From assembly GCA_022823505.1 (NCBI GenBank), contig JAJEIA010000021.1, forward strand, positions 1 to 46,023: a stretch of DNA of 46,023 nucleotides, written 5' to 3'. This stretch comes from Dehalococcoidia bacterium. Lineage in GTDB: Bacteria > Chloroflexota > Dehalococcoidia > Lucifugimonadales > UBA3495. Positions 45,509 through 46,023 of the stretch are shown here, piece by piece. The notes under the pieces were generated by a model. It was not told the DNA's origin and searched no databases. It worked only from the letters and a program-made list of their open reading frames with translations. The position numbers and the translations under genes were made by a program. The stretch's first letter is position 1. Each line of letters opens with the position of its first letter.

Positions 45509-45718
45509 CTACGCGGCCTTGAGCAGTTCCTCGTGGGCCGTTCGCTTCGTGGCGATGGAGGTGGACTGCTTCGGCTTGGACCATTCGATAGCCTGGTTGG
45601 GAGCGTCCAGATCCTTCTGCAATCCGCACTGGAGGCAGCTGACGAACATGCCGTAGATGTCGCGCCGCAGTTCCAGGTCGCCGGAGCACTTGGGACAGGC
45701 GTTGAACTTCAGTCTCAT
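45509..45718 (-). CDS. Small zinc-ribbon protein
   Basis: A 69-residue protein with two CxxC pairs (C8-P-K-C11 and C28-L-Q-C31), a zinc-ribbon, and a basic Thr/Lys-rich tail. ATG 45718 has AGGAGGT eight bases upstream. A candidate divergent promoter lies at 45888-45916. Role unknown; such ribbons occur in RNA polymerase-related or nucleic-acid-binding proteins. Confidence 0.8.
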   Translation of the reverse strand: MRLKFNACPKCSGDLELRRDIYGMFVSCLQCGLQKDLDAPNQAIEWSKPKQSTSIATKRTAHEELLKAA

Positions 45719-45887
45719 GATTTACCTCCTGACCGAAAATTTTGCTATCCGCAAATTTGTTTGTATCGCCTTGGGAACCTGATCGTCTCTTATACGAGAT
45801 AAACAGTTGGTCGGATGCCCGTGTTTTGGAGTGCCTGTCCTTGGGATTTTCCGTAAGCCCTGGTTGGCGATGGCTTTGTTGCGTTGG

Positions 45888-45927
45888 ATGATACATGTTG
45901 ACACAAACCGTGTCAAGGGTCTATATT
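45888..45927. promoter_or_regulatory. Overlapping divergent promoters with a palindromic operator
   Basis: TTGACAC (45898-45904) and GTGTCAA (45910-45916) form a 7-bp dyad with a 5-nt spacer. On the plus strand TTGACA (45898-45903) and TATATT (45922-45927) are 18 bp apart; on the minus strand TTGACA (45916-45911) and TATCAT (45893-45888) are 17 bp apart. Both promoters therefore share the dyad as their -35 region, which would let one regulator block both. Confidence 0.65.
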
Positions 45928-45972
45928 AACCTCGTAGCATGTGATATAATTCACGCACGGAGCGTCACACAG

Positions 45973-46023
45973 ATGCAGCAGCGATGGACCAACCGCGACC
46001 AGACCCGCCGCACACGCCTGGAG
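45973..46023 (+). CDS. Start of a gene cut by the right edge
   Basis: ATG 45973 opens a frame running to the end of the window (17 codons, MQQRWTNRDQTRRTRLE) and has GGAG at 45959-45962 upstream and the divergent promoter before that. Too little is present to identify it. Confidence 0.5.
   Translation, partial: MQQRWTNRDQTRRTRLE

Noticed and set aside
45722..45916. 64-aa frame upstream of the zinc-ribbon gene
   Set aside because: It covers the promoter and leader of that gene and has no ribosome site or recognisable domain.

Overview
The window is a GC-rich bacterial chromosome segment with ordinary housekeeping genes (secA, priA, rplS, an L25 gene, cysS, ispD, ispF) among transport, redox and hypothetical genes. 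Long Pro/Thr lipoprotein linkers, a Dpp-type ABC operon with a DUF3179 gene, leucine dehydrogenase, KAP, Uma2 and DUF3800 genes fit a Chloroflexota bacterium. That placement is inference from gene content.

The main result is a set of four genes that conventional calling splits at an in-frame TGA. In each, the TGA sits where the family normally has a conserved cysteine, the reading frame continues on the other side as the rest of the same protein, and a hairpin resembling a bacterial SECIS begins within about 30 nt. They are a DUF3179 lipoprotein (TGA at 4208, UxxC), an OsmC-like protein (27723), a BtuF-like corrinoid/siderophore-binding protein (30428, CxxU) and selenide, water dikinase SelD (43743, CxxU), which makes the selenium donor for selenocysteine. 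TGA is an ordinary stop elsewhere in the window. selA, selB and tRNA-Sec are not here.

Layout: 1-4984, oligopeptide/dipeptide-type ABC transporter (binding protein, two permeases) followed by the DUF3179 selenoprotein; 5030-6577, a lipoprotein with a gluzincin domain; 6674-11343, leucine dehydrogenase, a mobile palindromic element and a coupled pair of unknown genes; 11950-14842, copper P-type ATPase and a YHS protein; 14918-18886, secA, DUF3800 and L25; 19164-20424, an AT-richer two-gene cassette (DUF6978/DUF1828-like); 20468-23977, two oxidoreductases and two small genes; 23998-27241, an ispD-ispF-cysS cluster; 27369-31812, OsmC-like selenoprotein, CPA2 antiporter, BtuF-like selenoprotein and Uma2; 31824-38041, a minus-strand run with the LON-domain protein, priA, rplS, an NHL propeller and an alpha/beta hydrolase; 38150-41777, small genes, two tRNAs and a KAP NTPase with a retropepsin-like protein; 41900-46023, tRNA-Gln, acyl-CoA dehydrogenase, selD, a molybdopterin oxidoreductase domain protein, a zinc-ribbon protein and the start of a gene at the right edge.

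Two copies of a 175-190 bp element with long imperfect terminal inverted repeats, each flanked by a 9-11 bp direct repeat, mark a MITE-like mobile family (7966-8155 and 36053-36227). Several hairpin terminators share one sequence family.
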